Source: a virus
IMG/VR virus record: IMGVR_UViG_3300046505_000106
Coordinates: 1-22,249 of that record
DNA: 22,249 nt
Strand: one strand, 5' to 3'
Position numbers and translations under genes: made by a program. This document shows positions 6,801 through 14,660 of this stretch, piece by piece. The notes under the pieces are model-generated. The model saw only the letters and a program-made list of their open reading frames with translations. It did no database searches and was not told the origin of the DNA. Every line of letters starts with the position of its first letter. Position 1 is the first letter of the stretch.

Positions 6801-7669
6801 TTTGTATAATTCAAATTCATTGTTCCGGATGCTATTACTATTTCAACTACGGGCCACTCAAATACCTGTACAGGATTATTTACAACTATTGTAGTACCAA
6901 GAAATTTCTTATATCCCGGCTTCACCATAGGATTTATTTTATAAATACCGCTTCCGGTTCCTCTGGCAAGATACTTATATGAAGTAATTACTGCGTCTGT
7001 AATTACATTAAATGAAGAAACCGGATGAGGAAGTTTGGTACTTGTTCTTACAATCGTTGCTGTAGTATCCCCAGAAAGCGTAGTAATAGTTGCTTCAGTT
7101 ATAGGTACTCCAACAGCAGCTGTAAATATAAGTGTCACAGAACCTGTTAAAACGATTCCTATTGCCAAATAAGCTGCAGCATTAGCAGCCACGAAAGCAG
7201 CCGAGGTTGTTCCTACGTTTGTATCCCAAGCAAAAGATTTTGATAAACCGTTTACTGTAACCATACCTTTATTGGTTCCCGTAGCTGACAAAGTAAAAGT
7301 AGCAGTATCAATCCCACCGGTTTTTGTTCTTACAATCGTTCCAGCTAAATCTGTGGTAAGATTAACTATTGAGGTTATACCATTCCGGGTAAGTCCTGTA
7401 GAAGTGAATACTATTGTAGCCCCACTGTTACTTACAATAACCCCAATTGCTGCATAAGCATCATAATTAGTTGATACAAAGTTAGCTGCAGTAACAGTTG
7501 TACTGGTAGCATAAGTAGCTACTTTTGCTAATCCATGACAAGTAATAGTAGCCGTTCCGGTAGAGCCAGAAAGAGTAATAGTATCTACATCGGTATCGAA
7601 AAATTTATACGTCCCTGCCGCAAATAAATCATTGCCGCCCTGTGCCGAAAGTTTATCAAGTGGTTCCAC
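6797..7669 (-). CDS. Virion structural protein with two tandem repeat domains
   Basis: A 290-residue beta-rich protein made largely of two tandem copies of a domain, about residues 28-114 (DTITLSGSTGTATITCHGLA to TTDLAGTIVRT) and 122-208 (ATGTNKGMVTVNGLS to GDTTATIVRTS). The same domain occurs in the structural proteins at 242-1201 and 1889-2644. The C-terminal 80 residues are different (KINPMVKPGYKKFLGTTIVV). The only usable start in the frame is GTG at 7669, since an in-frame stop lies a few codons upstream; it is preceded by ACAGCATA. It is placed between the ring-like proteins and the fibre, so a tail-tip adaptor or surface appendage is likely. Confidence 0.75.
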   Translation of the reverse strand: MEPLDKLSAQGGNDLFAAGTYKFFDTDVDTITLSGSTGTATITCHGLAKVATYATSTTVTAANFVSTNYDAYAAIGVIVSNSGATIVFTSTGLTRNGITSIVNLTTDLAGTIVRTKTGGIDTATFTLSATGTNKGMVTVNGLSKSFAWDTNVGTTSAAFVAANAAAYLAIGIVLTGSVTLIFTAAVGVPITEATITTLSGDTTATIVRTSTKLPHPVSSFNVITDAVITSYKYLARGTGSGIYKINPMVKPGYKKFLGTTIVVNNPVQVFEWPVVEIVIASGTMNLNYTK

Positions 7670-7688
7670 TATGCTGTGTATTAATTAG

Positions 7689-8432
7689 TTAATAATTCAT
7701 TTTACTATTATAGAGGATTATGTCCCTCAATTTTTTCTTATCAAGTTTAAGAAGTCTCTGCTTCGCCTCATGCCAACTGCCATTCATTCCGTATTCATCC
7801 AAGCTTCTCTGAGCATCAAGCTCAATAATCCTATATCGATTATCTCTTGATTTCAAAGACTGAGCACAGCGTACTGTTACCCAGTCTACTAATGCTTTTC
7901 TTACTACTCTCGGTATCATCTGAGCAAAGTCTAATGTCTGGCTTGGTATACCTGAGTAAGTAAGTCTGACATAATCAAAATTTGCACAAGCATCTGAAAG
8001 TCTAATTATTCCGTTCTGAACCGAGAAATAATATAATTGATTCTCCCAAACATTACATCTGAAGAAAGGATCTGAAGTGGAAAAGCTGTTAGTACTAGCT
8101 GTTACGCCGGTTCCTTTTCCACGGGTTTGTACATTTTTCCTCCAATAAACTGTCTCCACATATCCAACTTTATCCGGAGTACCTTTGTAAATATTAATAT
8201 CTTTGAGATTAAAACATCCAACAGGCATATCAATCATCAAATCAGCAGGTATCTTAACATCAGATGTCCGAGGAATAAAGTCAACGTCAATGGATAATTC
8301 ATCCATTGCATCATGTACTTGTGCAACATAATATCCGGGCGACAATTTTCCGTTATCCTCATCATTTAAAATCATCATAACATTACTCAAGACTTCGTTA
8401 ATAGTCATAAAATCATTAGGATTCAAATCCAT
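7689..8432 (-). CDS. Head-tail connector or ring-like virion protein, third of three
   Basis: A 247-residue protein. An N-terminal helical part (MTINEVLSNVMMILNDED, AQVHDAMDELSIDVDF) is followed by a beta-rich middle and a helical C-terminus (MIPRVVRKALVDWVTVRCAQ and LDAQRSLDEY). This order, helices around a beta core with an aromatic/basic helix near the end, resembles P22 gp4-like tail accessory or ring proteins of podoviruses, and the two genes upstream have similar lengths. The exact family cannot be proved by eye. Its ATG overlaps the TAA of the GIY-YIG gene as TAATG. Confidence 0.65.
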   Translation of the reverse strand: MDLNPNDFMTINEVLSNVMMILNDEDNGKLSPGYYVAQVHDAMDELSIDVDFIPRTSDVKIPADLMIDMPVGCFNLKDINIYKGTPDKVGYVETVYWRKNVQTRGKGTGVTASTNSFSTSDPFFRCNVWENQLYYFSVQNGIIRLSDACANFDYVRLTYSGIPSQTLDFAQMIPRVVRKALVDWVTVRCAQSLKSRDNRYRIIELDAQRSLDEYGMNGSWHEAKQRLLKLDKKKLRDIILYNSKMNY

Positions 8433-9214
8433 TATGCTATCTTTTTATTGAATTTATATTTCCAAATAAAGCCACCAGAACTATTGCTTACACCCGTTAA
8501 ACATTTTGATATAGCACTAAAATTAATGCATAACTCTCTTGATGCTGTTGATGTAAAATCCCATTCCTTTATAAAATTCATATTTAAATCATACTGGAGA
8601 ATAGGTTTTTTATGTGCTTCTACATTATTTTTTACATGTTCCACAGACTTAGGTTTTCCTGTAAGACCTAATACTATCTGTTTAACATGATCTTCTGATA
8701 AAGATACATTAATATGAGAGTCTGATATTCTCTGACGAGTTATATCAGAAAATGTTCTATCTTTAGCAGCCTCTCTCATACTGTTAAGCGTTTCTTCAGA
8801 ATATACCCCCACTCTCCCACTATTCCATGCCGGTTTGCCTCTCCTACCACTATTCTCTTTTAGTTTTCTACGGGTTTCCTCCGATTTTTCTACCCCTAAA
8901 CAACTACCAGCTACTGGAACTATATTAAAGTATGGCTTCTCAGCACCATTAAATGAATAGGGCATAAACCAACCCTGTTCCCTTGCAAGCAAATGAGTAT
9001 TATTAAAATACTCTCCAGATTCTAACATAGAAAATTCTAAATCATCTTTACCATACTTATTATAGTGATTTTGAAGCTGTAAAGAATGGTGCCTATTCTT
9101 TTTTAAATCATCAAAATGCTGCCACTTTCTACCTATTACTCCCATAGAACTCCCCACATAAATCCTTTCAGGTTTACTAATAGATTGGATCATATACACT
9201 CCGGCTATTTTCAT
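8432..9214 (-). CDS. GIY-YIG homing endonuclease with NUMOD3 and NUMOD1 motifs
   Basis: A 260-residue protein. The nuclease domain has GVY at 5-7, YVG at 19-21, an Arg at 29 and a Glu in AREQ (79), with RHHSLQLQNHYNKYG between them. The middle (about 105-195) carries NUMOD3-like segments (LGVEKSEETRRKLKE, GKPKSVEHV). Residues about 203-253 match a NUMOD1 helix-turn-helix module (PILQYDLNMNFIKEWDF, SAISKCLTG, FIWKYKF). The gene is fitted without spare bases: ATGA overlap with the upstream ring-like gene and TAATG overlap with the downstream one. Its nuclease part is clearly related to the 182-aa GIY-YIG protein but the C-terminus is longer. It is a mobile gene and not needed for virion assembly. 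Confidence 0.9.
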   Translation of the reverse strand: MKIAGVYMIQSISKPERIYVGSSMGVIGRKWQHFDDLKKNRHHSLQLQNHYNKYGKDDLEFSMLESGEYFNNTHLLAREQGWFMPYSFNGAEKPYFNIVPVAGSCLGVEKSEETRRKLKENSGRRGKPAWNSGRVGVYSEETLNSMREAAKDRTFSDITRQRISDSHINVSLSEDHVKQIVLGLTGKPKSVEHVKNNVEAHKKPILQYDLNMNFIKEWDFTSTASRELCINFSAISKCLTGVSNSSGGFIWKYKFNKKIA

Positions 9215-9921
9215 TGTTGTTGTTCGTTAGGGTCATTCACACTAGAAATTTTCTGTTGGGGGAAATTCTTATTATCAAATCCTGCACCATCATTAATTAA
9301 GTCTGATGGAAGCTGCATCACAAAACGTCCGATATCTAATAGCTGCCTTTTAAGTACTGGAAGTAGTTCCGAAGGAAAGTCAAATGGCAAATCTATATCT
9401 GTATTTGGGTCTGCTACAGCTAAGGATGTCTTAAGTCCCACCTCAATCTTAGTCAAGTTTATTTCCTCTACTCCAAGTAAATAAATATATTTATTCTGGC
9501 GATAGTAATATGGATTATTCGGAGCCGGTCTTTCTTCATCACGAAAATAAAGCCTCATTGCATTGGCTACCGAAGTCCTTGTAAAGACTACACTACCCCA
9601 CATAGGTATGCTAAGATCCATATCGGGGGGATAAGAAACATAATCGATAGCCCCATCTTTATCAAAATCATAGATAGCTGCAGGAAGTTCAAAATAGTTA
9701 CGCCCTGTAATGCTATCCACAAGTACCGGAATATTATCAAATCTAACTGTAAAAGCCCCACTATCTCTTTTCTCTATATGCTGGGCACGAAGCCTATCAG
9801 CAAAAATAGATACCCAATAAAAAATTTTAAAGGGTGTAATTTGAGCATCATCGTAGATCTGTTTGAAATCGTTAAGCAGATCATATATAACCATTCGGGT
9901 TGTGGGTCTGTAGTCGCTCAT
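9211..9921 (-). CDS. Head-tail connector or ring-like virion protein, second of three
   Basis: A 236-residue protein with an N-terminal helical section (TTRMVIYDLLNDFKQIYDDA, FKIFYWVSIFADRLRAQHIE), a beta-rich centre with YFELPAAIYDFDKDGAIDYV, and a C-terminal helix (SELLPVLKRQLLDIGRFVM). This resembles ring or tail-accessory proteins of crAss-like and related podoviruses, as judged by architecture and position after the capsid gene. The last residues are NEQQQ, encoded by a CAA run that leads into the ATGA overlap with the GIY-YIG gene. It overlaps the gene upstream by ATGA as well. Confidence 0.65.
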   Translation of the reverse strand: MSDYRPTTRMVIYDLLNDFKQIYDDAQITPFKIFYWVSIFADRLRAQHIEKRDSGAFTVRFDNIPVLVDSITGRNYFELPAAIYDFDKDGAIDYVSYPPDMDLSIPMWGSVVFTRTSVANAMRLYFRDEERPAPNNPYYYRQNKYIYLLGVEEINLTKIEVGLKTSLAVADPNTDIDLPFDFPSELLPVLKRQLLDIGRFVMQLPSDLINDGAGFDNKNFPQQKISSVNDPNEQQQ

Positions 9922-10661
9922 GATAACATTAGGCTAACAAGTTGTTTAATTGAAGCATCTGTTATTGCACCATACTTAGTATCAGAAGCACTTTTATATC
10001 CCCCCGATCCTTCATGTTGAATAGATAAACAGTTTAACGTATAATCTACCAATAAGTTACGTAAACTTTGAGGAAATTCTATTACAGAGGCACCAGTAGC
10101 AACAAGAGAAGGATTTTTCAAATACCACACAGCTACTTTATCATTCACAAATATAGATGCCGGACGTACTAAGACCTCCATTGTAGTTCCTCCATGATAA
10201 TGCCCCGGACCTATATAAGAAGGTCTGGCAAACTCCGCAGGAATAGCAATTGCTGTTCCTGCACTAAAAGGATCACTTTGCGAATCCTCCCATGACTCAA
10301 GCGTGGCACGAGTAGCCCATCTATTACGCGTATCACTCAGTACCTCATTAGGAGCAGTACCTGTTGTAATGGGGTCAGGGTCTATTCCGAAAATACTCCA
10401 CAAATTAGCTGTTAACGTTGTAACATCTATTGTCTTAGTTGTAGCATTTCCAGTAGTGGGTAATACTACTGAATAAACTAACTCCCTCAGAGACTCTGGA
10501 GAAATCTTCTTCTGCTCAAAAGCAGCATTAAAAATAACAACAATATTTCCTATTGCCTTGTTTATAGCCGGAACCAAATCCTTGGTTTCCGAATACCTCC
10601 CCGAACCATCATCATCGAGAAAGGCTAATACATCGTTGAAAATATCTCCGGCTACAATCAT
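9918..10661 (-). CDS. Head-tail connector or ring-like virion protein, first of three
   Basis: A 247-residue protein. The N-terminus has an acidic helical segment (GDIFNDVLAFLDDDGSGRYS) and a second helix (LVPAINKAIGNIVVIFNAAF), then a beta-rich middle and a C-terminal helix (FPQSLRNLLVDYTLNCLSIQ). Helical ends around a beta core, length near 250 and position two genes after the capsid gene fit a head completion or adaptor protein that docks on the portal. The first of three consecutive genes of this kind; they may be ancient paralogues forming stacked rings. It ends in ATGA overlap with the next gene. Confidence 0.65.
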   Translation of the reverse strand: MIVAGDIFNDVLAFLDDDGSGRYSETKDLVPAINKAIGNIVVIFNAAFEQKKISPESLRELVYSVVLPTTGNATTKTIDVTTLTANLWSIFGIDPDPITTGTAPNEVLSDTRNRWATRATLESWEDSQSDPFSAGTAIAIPAEFARPSYIGPGHYHGGTTMEVLVRPASIFVNDKVAVWYLKNPSLVATGASVIEFPQSLRNLLVDYTLNCLSIQHEGSGGYKSASDTKYGAITDASIKQLVSLMLS

Positions 10662-10670
10662 GGCAAAATA

Positions 10671-11504
10671 TTATTCTTGATCAGCAGTTTGTTCCTGCCG
10701 TACCATATTTCGATTAATAATCTCCCGCTGAAGATCTGCTTCCTGCTTCTTATACTCATCTACCATTACACTGATAATAGGTCCACGAAGTTCAGAAGCA
10801 GATTTAGTTCTATAATTAGGGATCTTGAGTTGTTCGGCCTTAGCATAAATATCCTCTGGTGTTGCAACTGATAAAGCCGTAGCCGCAGAGGTTTTAAATG
10901 CAATCTCCTTAGAATCCTCTCTCATTACCTCATTAGTATTCTCGCCAAACTGAATACCATAATAAGGACTGTTACGAAGAAATTCAATTTCCGGACGAAG
11001 GCGTGTAGTATACTGGCTGAAGTTTTTAATCTCTTCTTCCCGCCCCTCCTTACGAATATCACTGGCAGCATACAAAAATGTGATAAGCTTAAACGGAGGT
11101 AGTTGTTCAATACCATCACTATCCATATAAGATCCTACAACATAAAATACGTGTCGTGCTGTAAATGTAATAGCATCTTTAGCGGGTACCAAATCGGCTG
11201 AAGTGGGTAAACGAAATTTTAGTTTATCACCAGTTGCACCTGTACGTACCTGTGAAGCAACTAACTGTAACTGGGCCCTTAATTCAGCAATTTCATTTGA
11301 CTGAGGGGCCTGAGTAACAGTTCTGATGGGTAGTTCGGTTTCATTAGCTACGGCAGATATACTCTGTCTTGTAAATTCTAATTCTTTTTTAAGGGCTTCA
11401 ATTTCATCCTCTTTTTCAAGAAGTTCTCTTTTTGCTTTGATATCTGCTGCACTTACTTTATTTTTTTCATTTTTAGGTTTGGCAGATCCTGCATTTGTTG
11501 GCAT
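10671..11504 (-). CDS. Coiled-coil virion protein downstream of the capsid gene
   Basis: A 277-residue protein. The first 25 residues are polar and lysine-rich, then residues about 20-48 form a charged coiled coil (KAKRELLEKEDEIEALKKEL) and a second helix follows (NEIAELRAQLQLVASQV). The middle contains a compact beta/alpha region (KLKFRLPTSADLVPAKDAIT, HVFYVVGSYMDSDGIEQLPP), and the C-terminus is helical and charged. I do not recognise the family. Position next to the capsid gene suggests a capsid-associated, head auxiliary or head fibre-anchor protein. It follows an HNH endonuclease gene by 15 bases. Confidence 0.65.
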   Translation of the reverse strand: MPTNAGSAKPKNEKNKVSAADIKAKRELLEKEDEIEALKKELEFTRQSISAVANETELPIRTVTQAPQSNEIAELRAQLQLVASQVRTGATGDKLKFRLPTSADLVPAKDAITFTARHVFYVVGSYMDSDGIEQLPPFKLITFLYAASDIRKEGREEEIKNFSQYTTRLRPEIEFLRNSPYYGIQFGENTNEVMREDSKEIAFKTSAATALSVATPEDIYAKAEQLKIPNYRTKSASELRGPIISVMVDEYKKQEADLQREIINRNMVRQEQTADQE

Positions 11505-11519
11505 AATAAATAATTTTAA

Positions 11520-11999
11520 TTAATATTTGAAATTTAAATTGGCAAATTCGCCATGATGTTCTTTCGCTTTCTCGTCATAAGCTATAGCGGCTTTCTCTTC
11601 GGTGGGAAAATAACCTATAAACATACTCTTCCCGTTAACTTTAATTCTTGCCCTAATTTTACCACTAGATAAGAAACTTACTCCAAGATACTTTGATTTT
11701 CCAAAGGCCGGATAATTACTCATATTCTGTCTATGAGTGCAATTTCTCATATTCTCCTCAAGATTGTTTAAACCGTTGTGATCTCTGTGATCTACTTCTT
11801 GATCATCTGGGGTGTTCATTATCTGTCTGTGCATCCTAACTACTTTAAATTTTCCATTACCAATCGGCATACTCCTACAAGCGTAAAAATTACCATTCTT
11901 ATCATCATACTGAGCAAACCAATTATACTGACCTAGTTCTTCAAACCAATGATCGTCAACTTGGGCAAATTTACCTTGGGTTAATTCTATTAATTGCAT
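11520..11999 (-). CDS. HNH homing endonuclease with AP2 DNA-binding domain
   Basis: A 159-residue protein. The HNH nuclease core is at about residues 69-95 (VDHRDHNGLNNLEENMRNCT then HRQN), with the His in VDH, a central Asn and the Asn of RQN. Residues about 103-157 form an AP2 domain (YLGVSF, IRARIKVNGKSMFIGYF, EKAAIAYDEKA, GEFANLNF), a combination known from phage homing endonucleases. It is inserted between the capsid-gene terminator and the next virion gene, so its own transcription depends on read-through. It is paralogous to the protein at 20008-20481, sharing DHNGLNNLEEN and RNCTH, and the genes share a 33-base DNA block with one mismatch. Confidence 0.9.
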   Translation of the reverse strand: MQLIELTQGKFAQVDDHWFEELGQYNWFAQYDDKNGNFYACRSMPIGNGKFKVVRMHRQIMNTPDDQEVDHRDHNGLNNLEENMRNCTHRQNMSNYPAFGKSKYLGVSFLSSGKIRARIKVNGKSMFIGYFPTEEKAAIAYDEKAKEHHGEFANLNFKY

Positions 12000-12002
12000 A
12001 AC

Positions 12003-12045
12003 TAAAATTAAAAATAGATTCAGGGGTTATTATTCCCCTGAATCT
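12003..12045 (-). terminator. Intrinsic terminator after the major capsid gene
   Basis: A perfect 11-bp inverted repeat, AGATTCAGGGG (12016-12026) with CCCCTGAATCT (12035-12045), encloses an 8-base AT loop. On the minus strand it starts 10 bases past the capsid stop codon and is followed by ATTTTTAATTTT, a T-rich run. This is the clearest intrinsic terminator in the window. Placing it right after the capsid gene would let the scaffold-capsid unit be transcribed in excess over downstream tail genes. Confidence 0.9.
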
Positions 12046-12055
12046 AAAGTATTAC

Positions 12056-13384
12056 TTAAGCTACAATACCGGTAGTGTCTATGTAAAAGCTACTTAACGG
12101 ATTGTTGAACTTGATCGATAACATACCTTGAACCCACCACTCAGTATAGTCATTGATTGAACCATTAACCCCTTTAGGATTGGTCTGACCCTGTTCGATA
12201 GGGGCATAGCCCTGCATACAAACCGGTTGAATGGTGTCAAGATCAAGAACAAAAATTCTGCTCTTCCAAGTAGCCGGGAACATAGAGATTTCCTTGAAAA
12301 GTTCTGTTGCTACAGGAACGAATCTCATATCACCAATATGATACTCCATAAGATTCAGATCAGCTATCTTATCATTGGGTGCATAACGAAGGCCGATTTC
12401 TTTAAAGCATTTTGAAAGCTCATAAAGAAGAGCATTCTGTGCAAAGATAAATCTTACTCCACCCTCTGATTTGTAGTCTGTCTGGAAGCAAAGAGCTTCG
12501 AAAACTTCTTTTAAAGTACTTGAGGTAACTCCCGAAGATGTAGCGCAGGAAGCAGCAACCATAAGTGGATAGATTCCACCCATTGTTAATGCACGATAAT
12601 CACCACCACTACCATTGAGAGGAGTAACACCGGCTTCACCGCGCTGACCATTCCAGAATGAACAGAACATATCCTGCAGTAAGAGCTGAAGTTGTTCCTG
12701 TTTGTCTTTATTAAAATAGTCAGTTGTTCCGAGGTTCTGGAATTTTGTAATCTCCCTACGGGTCCATCTCTTGTCACGCTGCATCATCTGAACGTAATTG
12801 TAACGCTCGATCTTAGCCATCCTGTCATAATGAACCATGAAGTTCTGACCGTCAGCTATGAGAGATCCCTGAATAGAGAAATAATCATTAACTGCAACAG
12901 CAGGAAGTGAGGTAGAAACACCGGTAGCGACCAGTGGTTTCAACAGAACGTGTCCCGAAGAAGTTCCATAAACAATAGCTTTTGTATTGTCAGGATACAC
13001 AACGATTTTATTTATCGTTACATAAGCCTCAGTACCGGCTGTAACCGAAAGGTCAACAGTAGCCCCGGTAGCTGTGATAGCAGTAGCTTTAAGTGCGGTA
13101 CGTCCAAAGGTCTTCTCCATATAGGTGAACACATCTCCCTTTGTATATTCTACAGGTTTGTCAAAAAGCAAACGGAAGATTTTATACTTTGCTGGTACAG
13201 CATCGAAGATAACCGCAGCAATATCCCTCTGTATTAAAGAGGTAGTACTGGAATGAGAGAGTTCAGAAACCGCCTCAGATCCGATAGCATTCAAATCCCA
13301 AGATGCGGGACTCTGAACTACGGTTGGGTTAACAGTTGAAGGTTGAGCTATATACCCCTGTTGGGTATTAAATTGATCAGTCAT
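12056..13384 (-). CDS. Major capsid protein (HK97-type fold inferred)
   Basis: A 442-residue protein in the expected place, directly after a scaffold-like gene. The N-terminal 55 residues are polar and flexible, followed by the region VFTYMEKTFGRTALKATAIT and a beta-rich segment (VDLSVTAGTEAYVTINKIVV) like an inserted domain or E-loop. The second half has features of capsid P- and A-domains (MMQRDKRWTRREITKFQNLG, GGIYPLMVAASC, RFIFAQNALLYELSKCFKEI, FVLDLDTIQPVCMQGYAPIE). It is not cleaved obviously and no protease gene is seen. A strong terminator follows its stop codon. Fold is inferred from context and overall pattern. Confidence 0.85.
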   Translation of the reverse strand: MTDQFNTQQGYIAQPSTVNPTVVQSPASWDLNAIGSEAVSELSHSSTTSLIQRDIAAVIFDAVPAKYKIFRLLFDKPVEYTKGDVFTYMEKTFGRTALKATAITATGATVDLSVTAGTEAYVTINKIVVYPDNTKAIVYGTSSGHVLLKPLVATGVSTSLPAVAVNDYFSIQGSLIADGQNFMVHYDRMAKIERYNYVQMMQRDKRWTRREITKFQNLGTTDYFNKDKQEQLQLLLQDMFCSFWNGQRGEAGVTPLNGSGGDYRALTMGGIYPLMVAASCATSSGVTSSTLKEVFEALCFQTDYKSEGGVRFIFAQNALLYELSKCFKEIGLRYAPNDKIADLNLMEYHIGDMRFVPVATELFKEISMFPATWKSRIFVLDLDTIQPVCMQGYAPIEQGQTNPKGVNGSINDYTEWWVQGMLSIKFNNPLSSFYIDTTGIVA

Positions 13385-13414
13385 AATATCAAAAAATTAG
13401 ATTAAAAAATAAAT

Positions 13415-14533
13415 TTACTTTTGTTTTTGAGGCAGCCAACTGGTAGCCTCTTTTACCATTTGCGCAATTACATTAGTTGTTGGTGCCCCGGACTGCGTCT
13501 GGGGTTTATCACTTCGATTCAGTATCCTCTCAACTTCTTGAGTAACACCGGCACCAGTCATCTTCTTTACTATATCCCCAATTGTTTCCGCTTGGGCAGC
13601 AATAGTCTGTTTGCCATAAAGCATCATAGCGATCTTCTCAGCTGCATCAGGAGCATAGGTTTTTTCTTTTGTAAACAAACTATCGGATAGGCCGAACTGC
13701 ATAGCCTTTTTAATCTCTGCGATTGCAGCCTTATCCACTTTGGGATTGCTGGCAATAAACTTAGAGATCGAGGTATCTATCGAGTCTGAAAAAGCTTTCT
13801 GCTTCTGCTGGATAGCTATCTTATTATTGTTTTCAAAATTCAAAACTTCTTTCTGATCAGCATCAAATTTCATTCTGACACCATCAAGCAAAACATTGCG
13901 CGAAGATTCGTCCAATGCTTCGAAGGTTTCTTTTGTATGTTGTTTTCCGGTATATAAATTAGCCAAAGCTATCTGATCCTGAGAAGAGAAGGGTTTGGTA
14001 TAATCTAATGCCGATTTTTTCTGAAAATTATTAATGACAGCCCTGTAGTCTGTATTAGAGATGGCTGCATCGAGTATCGTTACTACCTCGGGTGGAAGAG
14101 CTTCGAGATTACTCTTATAGTTATCTACCACCTTCTGGAGTTCGGCTGCCTGAGCCGCCTGTTCCTGAAGAGTTTTAACCTGAGCAAAGAGTGGAACAAA
14201 GTCTTTTACCTCTTTAAGTTCTATCCCTGCAAAATCCTTAGCAAATTTCTGAACATCCTGAAAAGTATTCATTGGGATATCCGTTGCAGGAGTTCCACCG
14301 TATGTCTGAGTACCTAATGGAGTATTTACTACAATAGGATTAATTGTAGGAGCTGTTGCTGGAGTAACAACCTGTGCTGGTTGTACAACCGAAGCTGCAG
14401 GAACTGCTGTATTAGCCGGAACTGTTACAGCAGCCGGAGTCACTGTTGATGTTCGAAGAGTAGCAATCTTTTCAGGACTAACAAGTCCTTCTAATCCTGC
14501 AAGTGCACTTTCTGTGTTTGTTTCTTTTGACAT
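13415..14533 (-). CDS. Scaffold-like capsid assembly protein
   Basis: A 372-residue protein with a low-complexity N-terminal third rich in Ala, Pro, Thr and Val (VTPAAVTVPANTAVPAASVV) and a helical remainder with coiled-coil regions (TLQEQAAQAAELQKVVDNYK) and many charged residues. The C-terminus is basic (ATSWLPQKQK). Helical, charged, low-complexity proteins lying between portal and capsid genes are usually scaffolding proteins that guide procapsid assembly and are then removed. There is no protease motif. A promoter candidate lies in the 126-base gap before it, so scaffold and capsid form one unit that ends in the terminator after the capsid gene. Confidence 0.8.
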   Translation of the reverse strand: MSKETNTESALAGLEGLVSPEKIATLRTSTVTPAAVTVPANTAVPAASVVQPAQVVTPATAPTINPIVVNTPLGTQTYGGTPATDIPMNTFQDVQKFAKDFAGIELKEVKDFVPLFAQVKTLQEQAAQAAELQKVVDNYKSNLEALPPEVVTILDAAISNTDYRAVINNFQKKSALDYTKPFSSQDQIALANLYTGKQHTKETFEALDESSRNVLLDGVRMKFDADQKEVLNFENNNKIAIQQKQKAFSDSIDTSISKFIASNPKVDKAAIAEIKKAMQFGLSDSLFTKEKTYAPDAAEKIAMMLYGKQTIAAQAETIGDIVKKMTGAGVTQEVERILNRSDKPQTQSGAPTTNVIAQMVKEATSWLPQKQK

Positions 14534-14599
14534 AATAAATTAATTTACGTTTTTAATCTAATTTTTGATATTATTTTTACAATTACTTCAACGTAACTA

Positions 14600-14636
14600 C
14601 AAAGATAGGCATTAATATTTAAAGAAGTGTAAAAAA
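14600..14636 (-). promoter_or_regulatory. Promoter for the scaffold-capsid unit
   Basis: On the minus strand: TTTTTTAC (14636-14629), 21 bases, TATCTTTG (14607-14600). The latter is a full match to the Bacteroidota TAnnTTTG box. The start codon at 14533 lies about 65 bases downstream. The same two boxes with the same 21-base spacing precede the terminase operon. Confidence 0.6.
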
Positions 14637-14642
14637 TACACT
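14626..14642. promoter_or_regulatory. Dyad AGTGTA-N5-TACACT over the upstream promoter box
   Basis: A perfect 6-bp dyad with a five-base A/T spacer, AGTGTA (14626-14631) and TACACT (14637-14642), overlaps the TTTTTTAC box of the promoter. Such a palindrome over a promoter element could be an operator for a dimeric regulator. An alternative is a weak hairpin at the end of the portal transcript. Confidence 0.35.
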
Positions 14643-14660
14643 AATATTTTTCAAAATATT
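14643..14660 (-). terminator. AT-only inverted repeat at the end of the portal gene, weak terminator candidate
   Basis: AATATTTT (14643-14650) and AAAATATT (14653-14660) form a perfect but entirely AT stem with almost no loop, touching the portal stop codon. It is followed on the minus strand by TTTTTT some ten bases on. Stability would be low, so termination is doubtful. Confidence 0.25.

Noticed and set aside
9778-10020. Plus-strand frame across the junction of two ring-like genes
   Set aside because: Spans two overlapping minus-strand genes with good support; no start signal or protein-like pattern.
12586-13237. Several short frames on both strands inside the capsid gene
   Set aside because: All overlap the capsid frame, which has consistent length, context and its own terminator.
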